From: CAZOHC01 sp964579845
Lineage (GTDB): Bacteria; Patescibacteriota; Microgenomatia; Levybacterales; UBA12049
Reading direction: 5' to 3'
NCBI GenBank assembly: GCA_964579845.1
Contig: CAZOHC010000004.1
Coordinates: 1 to 46,966 of the forward strand
Length of the DNA stretch: 46,966 nt
Under the pieces are notes generated by a model. It made no database searches. It had not been told where the DNA came from and saw nothing but the letters and a program-made list of their open reading frames with translations. How positions within the stretch are numbered: position 1 is the first letter of the stretch; each line of letters starts with the position of its first letter. This document shows positions 1 through 7,567 of the stretch, piece after piece. The position numbers and the translations under genes are program-made.

Positions 1-2
1 CA

Positions 3-527
3 CTTCAAGAACGAGCATATTCAGAGCTTGAAAAAAAACTGAGTGATGATCAAGTATTAATAAAGCTCATCAGCAGAACAACTGTTTCAGAGCGAAAGTT
101 TAATAAAAAAGTTGACGATGAGGCAAAAGAGGTCGTCCTGAACGGAACGGTCGGATTTGAAGCACTGGCATATAACAAGCGGAATATTGAGGATTTCGCG
201 AAAGTAGCACTCAAGAATAAATACTCTGACCAGCTAAACCTCTCTGACAGGGGACTGACTTTCTCACTTCAGGAGCTGAAACAGGCAGACGAAGATGAAG
301 TAACATCTGAACTGACCATTGAAGCAGGTCTCATCCCAAACATTTCATTAGAAACGCTCAAATAACAGATTCAGGGGAAATCAGTTTCAGAAGCACATGA
401 GATCTTAAAAAAACAGGCTCAGGTCGCTGATGCGAAAGTAACCTTAAAACCATCAATCCCGCTGCTGCCTGTATCATTACCGAAGCAACCGGACAGAATC
501 ACTATCACAACAGATCTCGATGAGTAA
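3..527 (+). pseudogene. 3' part of an unrecognised protein, interrupted by one in-frame stop
   Basis: The frame beginning at base 3 reads as continuous, protein-like sequence to a TAA at 525-527 except for one TAA at 363-365. The sequence on both sides of that stop is charged and helical in the same style (ending SLETLK before it and starting QIQGKSVSEAHEIL after it), so it looks like one gene with a nonsense change or a base error rather than two genes. The C-terminus is proline-rich (PSIPLLPVSLPKQPDR). The 5' end lies outside the window. It overlaps the start of the sortase gene by 8 bases, which suggests translational coupling. I do not recognise the family. It may be the extracellular C-terminus of a large envelope protein, given the sortase next to it, but that is inference. 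Confidence 0.6.
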
Positions 528-1245
528 ATATTACTATAAAAAAAATGCAACCGGACAAAAACGGAAAATTGTCAGATATTTCGGACTTCTCCTGGCAGTG
601 GTAGGAGTGATCAATCTCGGTTACTTCTTCTTTCCGTTTATTTCCTGGCAGGTGTTTTTCGCGCCTGCTTTCGCTTCACAAAACGTTGTTGCACCAGTTC
701 CGACCAGCAGTCGATTAAATCTGTCAATCGGCAGCCTGCTTTCGCATACGGTCAACTCACTTAGCGGCGTTGACTACTCTGATGCGAGAAATTGGTTCCC
801 TGAGTACCAGGCAACTGGACACTCGTCAAATATTTCAACCTATACGATCTCCATACCTAAGCTCGGCATCCATCATGCAGAAGTAACGACCGAGGATAAT
901 GATCTATCCAAACACCTAGTAAACTATGCAGGGACTGCTGTACCGCCTGAGAAAGGCAATGCCGTTATTTACGGTCATTCGACCCTTCCCCAGCTATTCA
1001 ATCCGAATAATTATATGCAGATTTTTGCCACGCTTCATACCATCGAAGTCGGAGATACGATTCAAGCACATGTTAATAACGTGACCTACACCTACCGGGT
1101 TAATAAAATTATCGTCGTTGAAGCTGATGACACCTCGGTGCATGCGCAGAATTTTGATAACAGTTATCTCACAGTTATTACCTGTACCCCACCAGGTACG
1201 ATCTGGAAAAGACTAGTTGTAAAAGCAACGTTAGAAAATCTGTAG
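520..1245 (+). CDS. Sortase (transpeptidase), membrane-anchored
   Basis: A 241-aa protein with a single N-terminal membrane segment at about residues 20-42, followed by a linker and a sortase beta-barrel. The catalytic triad is visible: His153 in the YGHS motif, Cys222 in LTVITCTPPGT and Arg231 in KRLVV. Sortases cleave a C-terminal sorting signal and attach the protein to a cell-surface nucleophile; in monoderm lineages this builds surface proteins or pili. The ATG at 520 overlaps the upstream reading frame by 8 bases, so the two genes are probably cotranscribed. No sorting-signal substrate was recognised in the window, so substrate and class (D/E-like) remain open. Confidence 0.93.
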   Translation: MSKYYYKKNATGQKRKIVRYFGLLLAVVGVINLGYFFFPFISWQVFFAPAFASQNVVAPVPTSSRLNLSIGSLLSHTVNSLSGVDYSDARNWFPEYQATGHSSNISTYTISIPKLGIHHAEVTTEDNDLSKHLVNYAGTAVPPEKGNAVIYGHSTLPQLFNPNNYMQIFATLHTIEVGDTIQAHVNNVTYTYRVNKIIVVEADDTSVHAQNFDNSYLTVITCTPPGTIWKRLVVKATLENL

Positions 1246-1275
1246 AAGTTTCTGAAAATAAGCGATCTGTCAATC

Positions 1276-1305
1276 TTGCTTATAAACTCACCATTTTGCT
1301 ACAGT
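1276..1305 (+). promoter_or_regulatory. Promoter for the 49-aa ORF and deoA-like gene
   Basis: TTGCTT at 1276-1281, an 18-nt spacer, and an extended -10 (TGC then TACAGT at 1300-1305). Only seven bases separate the -10 box from the ATG at 1313, so the transcript would be leaderless or nearly so, matching the promoter pattern of other genes here. Confidence 0.55.
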
Positions 1306-1312
1306 TAAGAGT

Positions 1313-1462
1313 ATGGACCATCAACCCAACCAATTTAAAGTAATCTTAACGAAGATTTGGCCGACTGTTTATAAAATCATTAACGGTACTATTTATTTTA
1401 TTTTGAACCTTATTAAATCAATTATCAAAATGTCGATAGACCAAATAAAGGGATCTTTCTAA
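1313..1462 (+). CDS. Small membrane-associated peptide of 49 aa
   Basis: ATG at 1313 opens a 49-aa frame ending in TAA at 1460-1462. The stop overlaps the ATG of the following phosphorylase gene (TAATG), a classic coupling arrangement. The product starts with a short polar segment and continues as a hydrophobic or amphipathic helix rich in Ile, Tyr and Trp with flanking Lys (KIWPTVYKIINGTIYFILNL), so it probably sits in or on the membrane. A promoter lies just upstream. I know no function for it. The coupling, the promoter and the non-random composition are the reasons to call it a gene. Confidence 0.6.
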   Translation: MDHQPNQFKVILTKIWPTVYKIINGTIYFILNLIKSIIKMSIDQIKGSF

Positions 1463-2710
1463 TGAAGCAACAAGCACTCGCCCTCGATGCGATTCGAAAA
1501 AAACTCGTCGGTAAAACCCTCAACTATAAAGAAATCTATGCCATTATGGATGAGATTTCAAATCATAGACTTGATAGTGTATTAACTACATACTTTGCTG
1601 CATCAGGCTATACGAAAGGGTTTACAGACGAAGAGATTTATTTCCTGACGAAAGCGATGATCGAAACCGGAGAAACGCTGGAGTTTAAAGGTATCGTTGC
1701 GGATAAGCATTCAATCGGTGGCGTTCCCGGAACGAGAACAACGATGATCGTCGTTCCGATCATCGCAGCTGCCGGGTTTATTATTCCGAAAAGTTCAAGC
1801 CGTGCGATTACCACACCGGGAGGAACTGCAGACGATATGGAAGTACTCGCACCGGTAACATTTGATAAAAAACAGATCTATAAAATCGTCGAAAAAGCAG
1901 GGGCATGTATTGTCTGGGGAGGAGGAGTGAGTATTGCACCTGCTGACGATATTTTAATTCGTGTTGAGGAACCACTCATGTTTGAGAGTTTTGATAAGAT
2001 TTTAGTCTCAATCATGGCAAAAAAAATCGCCTTCGGATCAAATCATGTCGTATTTGACCTTCCATATGGTGAATCAGTTAAGATTCATACTCTGAAAGAT
2101 GCGAAGCTGCTTGAGAGTTAATATAAAAATCAAGTGTATTATTCATAAAACAGATCAACCGTTCGGAAAAGGGATCGGACCTGTTCTTGAGACACGGGAT
2201 GCGCTTCGTGTACTGCAACAGAAAGAAAACAGACCGCTTGATCTGGAACTGAAATCACTGTCCCTAGCAGGGCCACTTCTCGAATTGTGTCTAGAATCAT
2301 CAAGCCCATCGCTGAGGAACACCATCAAGCGTGAATTCGGCAATGCTTATGGCTGGGCGACCAGTCTGTTGGTTTCCGGCGAGGCTAACGATAAGATGCA
2401 GGCTATAATTAAAGCTCAGGGGGGAGATCCTGAAATTGATAGTGAAGACTTAAAACCCGGACGATTCGAACATCGAGTGCTGGCTGCACGAGACGGAAAA
2501 GTTAAAAAGATTCATAGTAAAAATGCAACGATTCTCTGTAAAATTCTCGGAGCTCCAAAGCGGAAAAAAGCAGGTATTTACCTTGAGAAACAGATAGGTG
2601 ACAAAGTGAAAAAGGGCGATCTTCTCTATTCACTGTACAGTGATAATGAGTACAACCTCAAAGAAGCGAAAAGCTCTGTTTCACATTTTCCGGTAACATT
2701 TTATTATTAG
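1462..2710 (+). pseudogene. deoA: DeoA-family phosphorylase (thymidine or AMP phosphorylase-like), frameshifted
   Basis: Two overlapping frames together encode one pyrimidine-nucleoside/AMP phosphorylase. The first (1462-2121) carries the KHSIGGVPG phosphate-binding region, the SSSRAITTPGGTADDMEV segment, VWGGG and APADD. The second (readable from about 2110 to 2710) carries PFGKGIGPVLETRDAL, AQGGDP and the C-terminal GAPKRKKAGIYLEKQIGDKVKKGD barrel. At about 2112-2122 the frame shifts by one and roughly ten residues present in relatives are missing, so about 30 nt may be deleted. The protein also lacks the ~84-residue N-terminal domain of archaeal AMP phosphorylases. The family splits nucleosides or NMPs with phosphate; in CPR bacteria AMP phosphorylase feeds ribose-1,5-bisphosphate to RuBisCO, but no RuBisCO or R15P isomerase is present here. 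The frameshift may be an assembly fault. Confidence 0.8.
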
Positions 2711-2711
2711 T

Positions 2712-3653
2712 ATGAAAAAAATACTCATCGTATTTGTCCTTTTCCTGACAGGCATCATCGCCTTCTCTCTCTGGTGGGTGAACGGAACTTCGGCAGTCGA
2801 TAAAGATAACACCGAAAACCAAACGTTCGTCGTTCCTCCCGGGGCTGGGGTGAAACAAATTGCGAGTGACCTGAAAGAGCAACAATTGATTAAAGATCAG
2901 ACAATCTTTTATCTTATGGTAAAACAGATGGGAATTGAGAAAAAAATTCAAGCAGGATCATATCAACTCTCACCCTCCCAATCTGCCGGAGAAATAGCAA
3001 CAAATCTGACTATGGGAACAGAAGATTTATGGATTACCATTCCTGAAGGAAAAAGAGCAACTGAGGTCGCAGAGATTCTTCGTGACATGGATGGCTATGA
3101 TGAAACCTGGGAAACCGAACTCATTCGCCATGAAGGATATCTTTTCCCTGATACCTATCTCTTCCCGAAAGATGCAACGATTGCATTAATCATTGATACC
3201 ATGAGAAATACCTTTGACCAAAAATACGCAGAGCTAAAAAATAATGATCGCAGACCGCAAGAGGATGTCGTTATCCTGGCATCTCTCATTCAACGGGAAG
3301 CAATAACTGACGAAGAAATGCCGATTATTGCTGGTATTATTGAAAACAGACTTGATGAGGGGATGCCACTTCAAATCGACGCGACGATTCAGTATGCGAA
3401 AGGAACGAGTGGTGCCTGGTGGAAACCCGTACTGCTCTCTGAATATCAGTCAGTACAGTCACCCTACAATACGTATCTCATACAAGGCCTGCCTCCGGGA
3501 CCGATTGCAAATCCAGGTGAGAAAGCACTCGAAGCAGTGCTCAACCCGGAAGAATCAGAATACTTCTACTATCTCCACGACAGTGATGGGGTCATCAGAT
3601 ACGCGAAAACGTTGAATCAGCATAACGCTAATATCAGAAGATACGGACTATAA
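2712..3653 (+). CDS. mltG: Endolytic murein transglycosylase MltG
   Basis: A 313-aa YceG/MltG protein with an N-terminal membrane anchor (about residues 4-23), a LysM-like segment (about 38-105) and the lytic domain. Family motifs are present: ASLIQREA with Glu196 at the position of the catalytic Glu of E. coli MltG, LQIDATIQYA, the SPYNTYLIQGLPPGPIANPG signature and the C-terminal HN motif in TLNQHNANI. MltG cuts nascent glycan strands at the outer face of the membrane and ends peptidoglycan polymerisation. The start ATG lies one base after the stop of the phosphorylase gene, so the two are probably in one operon. Confidence 0.93.
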   Translation: MKKILIVFVLFLTGIIAFSLWWVNGTSAVDKDNTENQTFVVPPGAGVKQIASDLKEQQLIKDQTIFYLMVKQMGIEKKIQAGSYQLSPSQSAGEIATNLTMGTEDLWITIPEGKRATEVAEILRDMDGYDETWETELIRHEGYLFPDTYLFPKDATIALIIDTMRNTFDQKYAELKNNDRRPQEDVVILASLIQREAITDEEMPIIAGIIENRLDEGMPLQIDATIQYAKGTSGAWWKPVLLSEYQSVQSPYNTYLIQGLPPGPIANPGEKALEAVLNPEESEYFYYLHDSDGVIRYAKTLNQHNANIRRYGL

Positions 3654-3702
3654 CGCTCACTCGGAATGATACTATAGCCTGAGGGAGGAACCAAACGTCG
3701 AG

Positions 3703-4215
3703 TTAATTCCTTCGATGAATTCCACGAAAAAATCTACGCCTCGTCGTCTTGACTTTCATCTGCGGTTCTTCGTGCGCTTCATGCGTCTCAGATTCATCGT
3801 TCGCATACGCGATATACTTTTTTGCTAATGCTTCAGAAACCTCATCTATTTCTTTTTCCAGTTCTTCCTGTTTACTGAATTCATGTGTCTCTCGCGACAC
3901 TTCGTTTGTAAAGCGAGGTGTTTCTATAACTTTCCTCACCGGGACATGACCTTCAGCTAAAAGTACTTTTTTCGGCTGAACATAATCTGATTCTTCCTCT
4001 TCTTCTTCAGCATCCGTGACTTCTTTCGTAATTCGCTCAAACCTCCGATAAAGATCATCAAAGTTCGTTAATGAATCAAGCCCTTCTTCCGTGAAAGATC
4101 TGAGAATTTTTTTCCCTTTTTTTGTCGTTAACAGAAGCGTCAGCCCTGCACCAAGCAGCAATCCCAAGAGTAACCCGTTTAAAAATCCTGATGATGTATG
4201 TTTATTCTGATCCAC
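3703..4215 (-). CDS. YtxH-like membrane-anchored protein
   Basis: A 170-aa protein with one glycine- and leucine-rich membrane helix near the N-terminus (GFLNGLLLGLLLGAGLTLLL) followed by KKGKK, the usual YtxH pattern. The rest is a charged, probably coiled-coil tail with an acidic run (DAEEEEEESD) and a very basic C-terminus. I choose the GTG at 4215 over the GTG at 4221 because a perfect AGGAGG lies six bases upstream of the former and directly abuts the latter. It overlaps the 3' end of the upstream membrane-protein gene by 14 bases. YtxH proteins are general stress or envelope proteins of unclear activity. Confidence 0.75.
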   Translation of the reverse strand: MDQNKHTSSGFLNGLLLGLLLGAGLTLLLTTKKGKKILRSFTEEGLDSLTNFDDLYRRFERITKEVTDAEEEEEESDYVQPKKVLLAEGHVPVRKVIETPRFTNEVSRETHEFSKQEELEKEIDEVSEALAKKYIAYANDESETHEAHEEPQMKVKTTRRRFFRGIHRRN

Positions 4216-4510
4216 GTTCACCCTCCTTTCCTGATTTTCTCTCGCCTTTGGTCGCTGTTGTTATGATAAGTTTTAAAAGCTTCGCCACGATTGTACCTGT
4301 TGTCACACCACCAAGAAGATCAGAAACAGAGGCAATTCTGCCCGAAACATTCTCTGTTATGTGGTTCGTATTGTCGATTACTTTATTCGCTTTTGATACG
4401 GTCCTTCTGACTTCCTGAATAAGAAAAAACACCTGTACTCCAAGCACTAGAAAGAACACGATCACAACCATGAGCATAACAAAGAGGATGATTTGGAGCG
4501 TTTCAGTCAT
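4202..4510 (-). CDS. Small membrane protein with coiled-coil-like tail (DUF948-like)
   Basis: A 102-aa protein with an N-terminal membrane helix (about residues 6-31) followed by a helical segment with repeated Val, Asn and Thr spacing (RRTVSKANKVIDNTNHITENVSGRIASVSDLLGG), which resembles DUF948-type membrane proteins. The tail is Lys, Gly and Glu rich. A good promoter precedes it, and its 3' end overlaps the YtxH-like gene, so the pair forms a two-gene operon. DUF948 and YtxH proteins often occur together in monoderm bacteria, which supports the weak family match. No catalytic residues are visible. Confidence 0.65.
   Translation of the reverse strand: MTETLQIILFVMLMVVIVFFLVLGVQVFFLIQEVRRTVSKANKVIDNTNHITENVSGRIASVSDLLGGVTTGTIVAKLLKLIITTATKGERKSGKEGERGSE
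4222..4227 (-). promoter_or_regulatory. Shine-Dalgarno AGGAGG fixing the start of the YtxH-like gene
   Basis: The minus strand reads AGGAGG, then six bases, then GTG at 4215. It is among the strongest ribosome binding sites in the window and lies inside the upstream coding region. Internal operon genes therefore use Shine-Dalgarno signals even though operon-leading genes often appear leaderless. Confidence 0.75.
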
Positions 4511-4527
4511 AGGATATGAGAGTTTCT

Positions 4528-4556
4528 AGAATAACCAATTTACTCAGCAGTGTCAA
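4528..4556 (-). promoter_or_regulatory. Promoter of the DUF948-like/YtxH-like pair
   Basis: On the minus strand: consensus TTGACA (4551-4556), a 17-nt spacer ending in TTGGT, and TATTCT (4528-4533). The expected start gives a leader of only about ten bases before the ATG at 4510. Confidence 0.7.
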
Positions 4557-4587
4557 GAATGATTTCTGTAAGAAAGGAGAGCAATAT

Positions 4588-5220
4588 CTAGTCCCTCACT
4601 TGAATCTGTTTTTCGACAACTGTTTCTTTCCCCAGCCTATTTGTCGCCCGAATGACGATTGTCTGTTCGCCTGAAAATACGGTAACGGTTTTTTCAAACG
4701 TTCCGTCACTCTCAAGAGCTACCGGAACATTATTAACCGTTACCGTCGCTGACGGTTCAGTTTTCCCTGAAACGACGACGTCACGTGACGAAACAATTTC
4801 CTCATTAGGCGTGGTAATGGAAAGCGCAGGACTGAAGAACGAGGAGCGGTACTGGTAGAAGAGGAAAGCACCGACAAAAAGGAGAATAACGGCAATGATA
4901 ACTACCGTAAACTGAATCTTTGTGCGCTTAACGGTTATGTCATCACGTTTTGTATACGTTTCAGGAAGAACGCGATAATTTTTTTCCATATCAAATTCTC
5001 GCCTGAAAAGCGCAAGAATCTCCTTCGTCGGCAACCCTAAAAACTCTGCGTAATTTTTTACAAACCCTTTTGCATATGACGGAGAAGAAATTTTATGATA
5101 TTCACTTTTCTCAATTGCCTGGATAAGCGACGGATGAATTTTCGTTCCTTTAGATACATCGTGAATACTCAATCCGCGACGTAACCGTTCCTGATAAAAT
5201 CGTTGTCCGAGTCTTTTCAT
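4588..5220 (-). CDS. RodZ-like protein: cytoplasmic HTH, one TM helix, external beta domain
   Basis: A 210-aa protein with an N-terminal helix-turn-helix of the HTH_25/RodZ type (residues 1-70: RLGQRFYQERLRRGLSIHDV, then KIHPSLIQAIEKSEY and YAKGFVKNYAEFLGL). A basic stretch and one membrane helix follow (about 103-125), then an extracellular beta-sandwich-like domain (about 130-210) with SGKTEPSATVTVNNVPV, as in Big or glucodextranase-B-like modules. RodZ links the cytoskeletal protein MreB to the cell-wall machinery. No mreB lies in this window, so a role in shape is inferred from the family only. It lies upstream of the small-gene operon and directly downstream of ftsK on the same strand. 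Confidence 0.82.
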   Translation of the reverse strand: MKRLGQRFYQERLRRGLSIHDVSKGTKIHPSLIQAIEKSEYHKISSPSYAKGFVKNYAEFLGLPTKEILALFRREFDMEKNYRVLPETYTKRDDITVKRTKIQFTVVIIAVILLFVGAFLFYQYRSSFFSPALSITTPNEEIVSSRDVVVSGKTEPSATVTVNNVPVALESDGTFEKTVTVFSGEQTIVIRATNRLGKETVVEKQIQVRD

Positions 5221-5292
5221 ACTATTAAGAATTAAGAAGCAGGAATCAGAGGAAATAGTACCATATCATAATGCACAATTCTTCAAGAACGA

Positions 5293-7422
5293 TTATTGTT
5301 CACCCTGCATATTTTGAAGATACTCCTCAGCATTGCGAACCAAGACATCACGCGGCTTGGAACCTTCTGCAGGACCGACAATCCCGAGCTCTTCCAACTG
5401 ATCAAGCATACGTGCTGCTCTGGAGTAGCCGACAGACATCTTCCGTTGTAGGAATGATGCAGAGGCTGTATTAAATTGGCAGACCAATCTGATCGCCTCT
5501 TCAATCTGAGCATCCTTCCCATCCTCACCGGCGGAAGCTGCACCTCCTCCACCTTTTCCTTTCAAAATTAACGGTTGATTCGTTATCTCCTCTGTGTACT
5601 CAACAGGATAGTTCTTACTCTTTAAGAATTCAACTACCTTTTTTACTTCTTTATCTGAAACGAACGCTCCTTGGATACGGGTCGGCTTCGCCTGGTCCGG
5701 GGGAATGTACAACATATCACCTCGTCCGAGAAGTTTTTCAGCACCAGGAGAATCTAAGATAACCCGTGAGTCGATCAGCGAGGACACATTAAAAGCAATT
5801 CGACACGGTATGTTTGCTTTAATAAGCCCGGTAATTACATTTACAGATGGTCGCTGTGTGGCAACAACCAAATGAATCCCGACTGCACGAGCCATTTGGG
5901 CGATTCGGGCAATCGCATCCTCGACCTCGACAGGGGCAAACATCATCAGATCAGCCAACTCATCGATGATAATAACAATATACGGCAGCGCTTGGAATCC
6001 AGAGAGCTCATTATAGCCGTCAATATTTCGTACTCCACGTTCAGCAAAAAGCTTGTAGCGCCTATCCATTTCTCCGGTCGCCCATTTCAGAGCAGAAAGG
6101 ATTTTATCAGGCTCCACGATGACAGGTGTCAAAAGATGCGGTATCCCATTGTATCCGGTGAACTCAACCCGCTTCGGATCGACCAGGATGAGTTTTACTT
6201 CTTGCGGTGAAGATCTGAATAGCAGTGACGTAATAAACGCGTTTATCAGGACAGATTTTCCTGACCCTGTTGTACCGGCTACCAGAGCATGCGGCATTTT
6301 CGCGATATCGGCGATGAGTGGATTTCCTGAGACATCAAGCCCTAATGAAACTGCTAATTTCGACTTTGACTTTTGCATGGCTGTTGAGGCCAGCATCGTC
6401 CGCAAGGTCACTACCTCAAGCGATTTATTCGGTATCTCGATACCCACCAAATTCCGACCCGGAATTGGTGCTTCGATACGGATCTGCCCTCCGGGAGCTT
6501 CAGTCGCGAGCGCCAGATTCGGGGCGAGAGAGGTAATCTTGTTCACTTTCGTTCCGAGCGCAATCTCCAGCGCATACTGTGTGACAGCCGGACCCAGATT
6601 GATCTCTGAAACTTTGGCTTCAATACCGAAACTCTGTAAGGTATTCTCTATAACTGATGCGATCTTGTTTACGTCGCCACGCTCTGCTTTCGCACCGGGG
6701 GCATCACTCATCAATGACAAAGGAGGATACTCCCAGACACCTGGACCCCCACCGGTCAGCACGTTGCTGACCAATTTTTCAGAGATCAACTCAGGTTCCT
6801 TCTTATTAATTACCGGCGGTTTTGCAGGAATCGGAACAGGTGACGGTTGTGGTTCTTTTTGACCTCCCTTGATAATAATAGGCTTACTTCGATCCAACGC
6901 ACCATCCTGTTTATCACGACTGAACAGTTTGGTAGGGAATAATCTATGCAGATTTTCACGAATCGTGGCAAACGTCTCCATAATCTCATCGACTGAGGTA
7001 TCGAAAAAGACTATTATACCGACGAACACACCTGCAATATAGATAAGTGTCGCACCGCGAATAGTCACGATGTCACTCAGAATTTTAAATAACATACGGC
7101 CTGTTTCACCGCTCTGTGTCAAACCTAACAGAGAAACAAACGTTAGAACAAACCCAAGGGTGACATTTAATCGGGAAAGATAAAATTTCTTGAGTCGTAA
7201 AAGGAGTAGCGCAAGAAACACAAAGGTAAAAGGCGCCATAATTGCTAACCAGCCAAAGCTATTTTCCAGTTGCAATCGAAGTGATGCTCCTTCAGGCTGC
7301 ATGAAAGAGAGAAGGAGAATGCCCGCTAAACCGAAAAATCCGAGTGAGAATATCGTATAGACAGTTGAGCTTTTCAGTTTCAGCTGAAGGCCTTTTTTCC
7401 GAGATGTTCGTCTTCGTTTCAT
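5293..7422 (-). CDS. ftsK: DNA translocase FtsK/SpoIIIE
   Basis: A 709-aa protein with about four N-terminal membrane helices (residues ~20-140), a proline-rich linker (~190-210), the alpha/beta motor with Walker A GTTGSGKS at 383-390 and Walker B IIIIDELADLM at about 484-494, and a C-terminal winged-helix gamma domain (~640-700; SVGYSRAARMLDQLEELGIVG). The motor pumps chromosomal DNA through the division septum, and the gamma domain reads polar DNA sequences. The short linker is typical of SpoIIIE-size proteins. A consensus-like promoter ends 15 bases before the ATG. RNase J lies immediately upstream on the same strand. Confidence 0.96.
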   Translation of the reverse strand: MKRRRTSRKKGLQLKLKSSTVYTIFSLGFFGLAGILLLSFMQPEGASLRLQLENSFGWLAIMAPFTFVFLALLLLRLKKFYLSRLNVTLGFVLTFVSLLGLTQSGETGRMLFKILSDIVTIRGATLIYIAGVFVGIIVFFDTSVDEIMETFATIRENLHRLFPTKLFSRDKQDGALDRSKPIIIKGGQKEPQPSPVPIPAKPPVINKKEPELISEKLVSNVLTGGGPGVWEYPPLSLMSDAPGAKAERGDVNKIASVIENTLQSFGIEAKVSEINLGPAVTQYALEIALGTKVNKITSLAPNLALATEAPGGQIRIEAPIPGRNLVGIEIPNKSLEVVTLRTMLASTAMQKSKSKLAVSLGLDVSGNPLIADIAKMPHALVAGTTGSGKSVLINAFITSLLFRSSPQEVKLILVDPKRVEFTGYNGIPHLLTPVIVEPDKILSALKWATGEMDRRYKLFAERGVRNIDGYNELSGFQALPYIVIIIDELADLMMFAPVEVEDAIARIAQMARAVGIHLVVATQRPSVNVITGLIKANIPCRIAFNVSSLIDSRVILDSPGAEKLLGRGDMLYIPPDQAKPTRIQGAFVSDKEVKKVVEFLKSKNYPVEYTEEITNQPLILKGKGGGGAASAGEDGKDAQIEEAIRLVCQFNTASASFLQRKMSVGYSRAARMLDQLEELGIVGPAEGSKPRDVLVRNAEEYLQNMQGEQ

Positions 7423-7437
7423 ACGTCGCTTGTATCT

Positions 7438-7466
7438 AGTATAAAAGTTTTATGCTCAGAGTACAA
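7438..7466 (-). promoter_or_regulatory. Promoter of ftsK
   Basis: Minus strand TTGTAC (7461-7466), 17-nt spacer, TATACT (7438-7443). The -10 box ends 15 bases before the ftsK ATG, giving a leader of about eight bases. The 146-base intergenic region also holds a weak inverted repeat (CTCAG/CTGAG) over the -35 region and no clear terminator for rnj. Confidence 0.65.
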
Positions 7467-7567
7467 ACCTGAGAATAGCAAAAGGAAAAATTCAAATTCC
7501 ATGTAGTGCTAAGGTCTATTTCAGCGGGATACACTGTTCTTTGATTTTTCTCTTTCGAATTGTACCG

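Noticed and set aside
363..365. Stop-codon reassignment to explain the in-frame TAA.
   Set aside because: TAA, TAG and TGA all end confidently identified genes in the window, so the standard code applies.
3279..3310. MltG lacking its catalytic Glu because the usual ExE reads QRE.
   Set aside because: From recalled E. coli MltG, the catalytic Glu218 is the second Glu of that motif, which is present here as Glu196.
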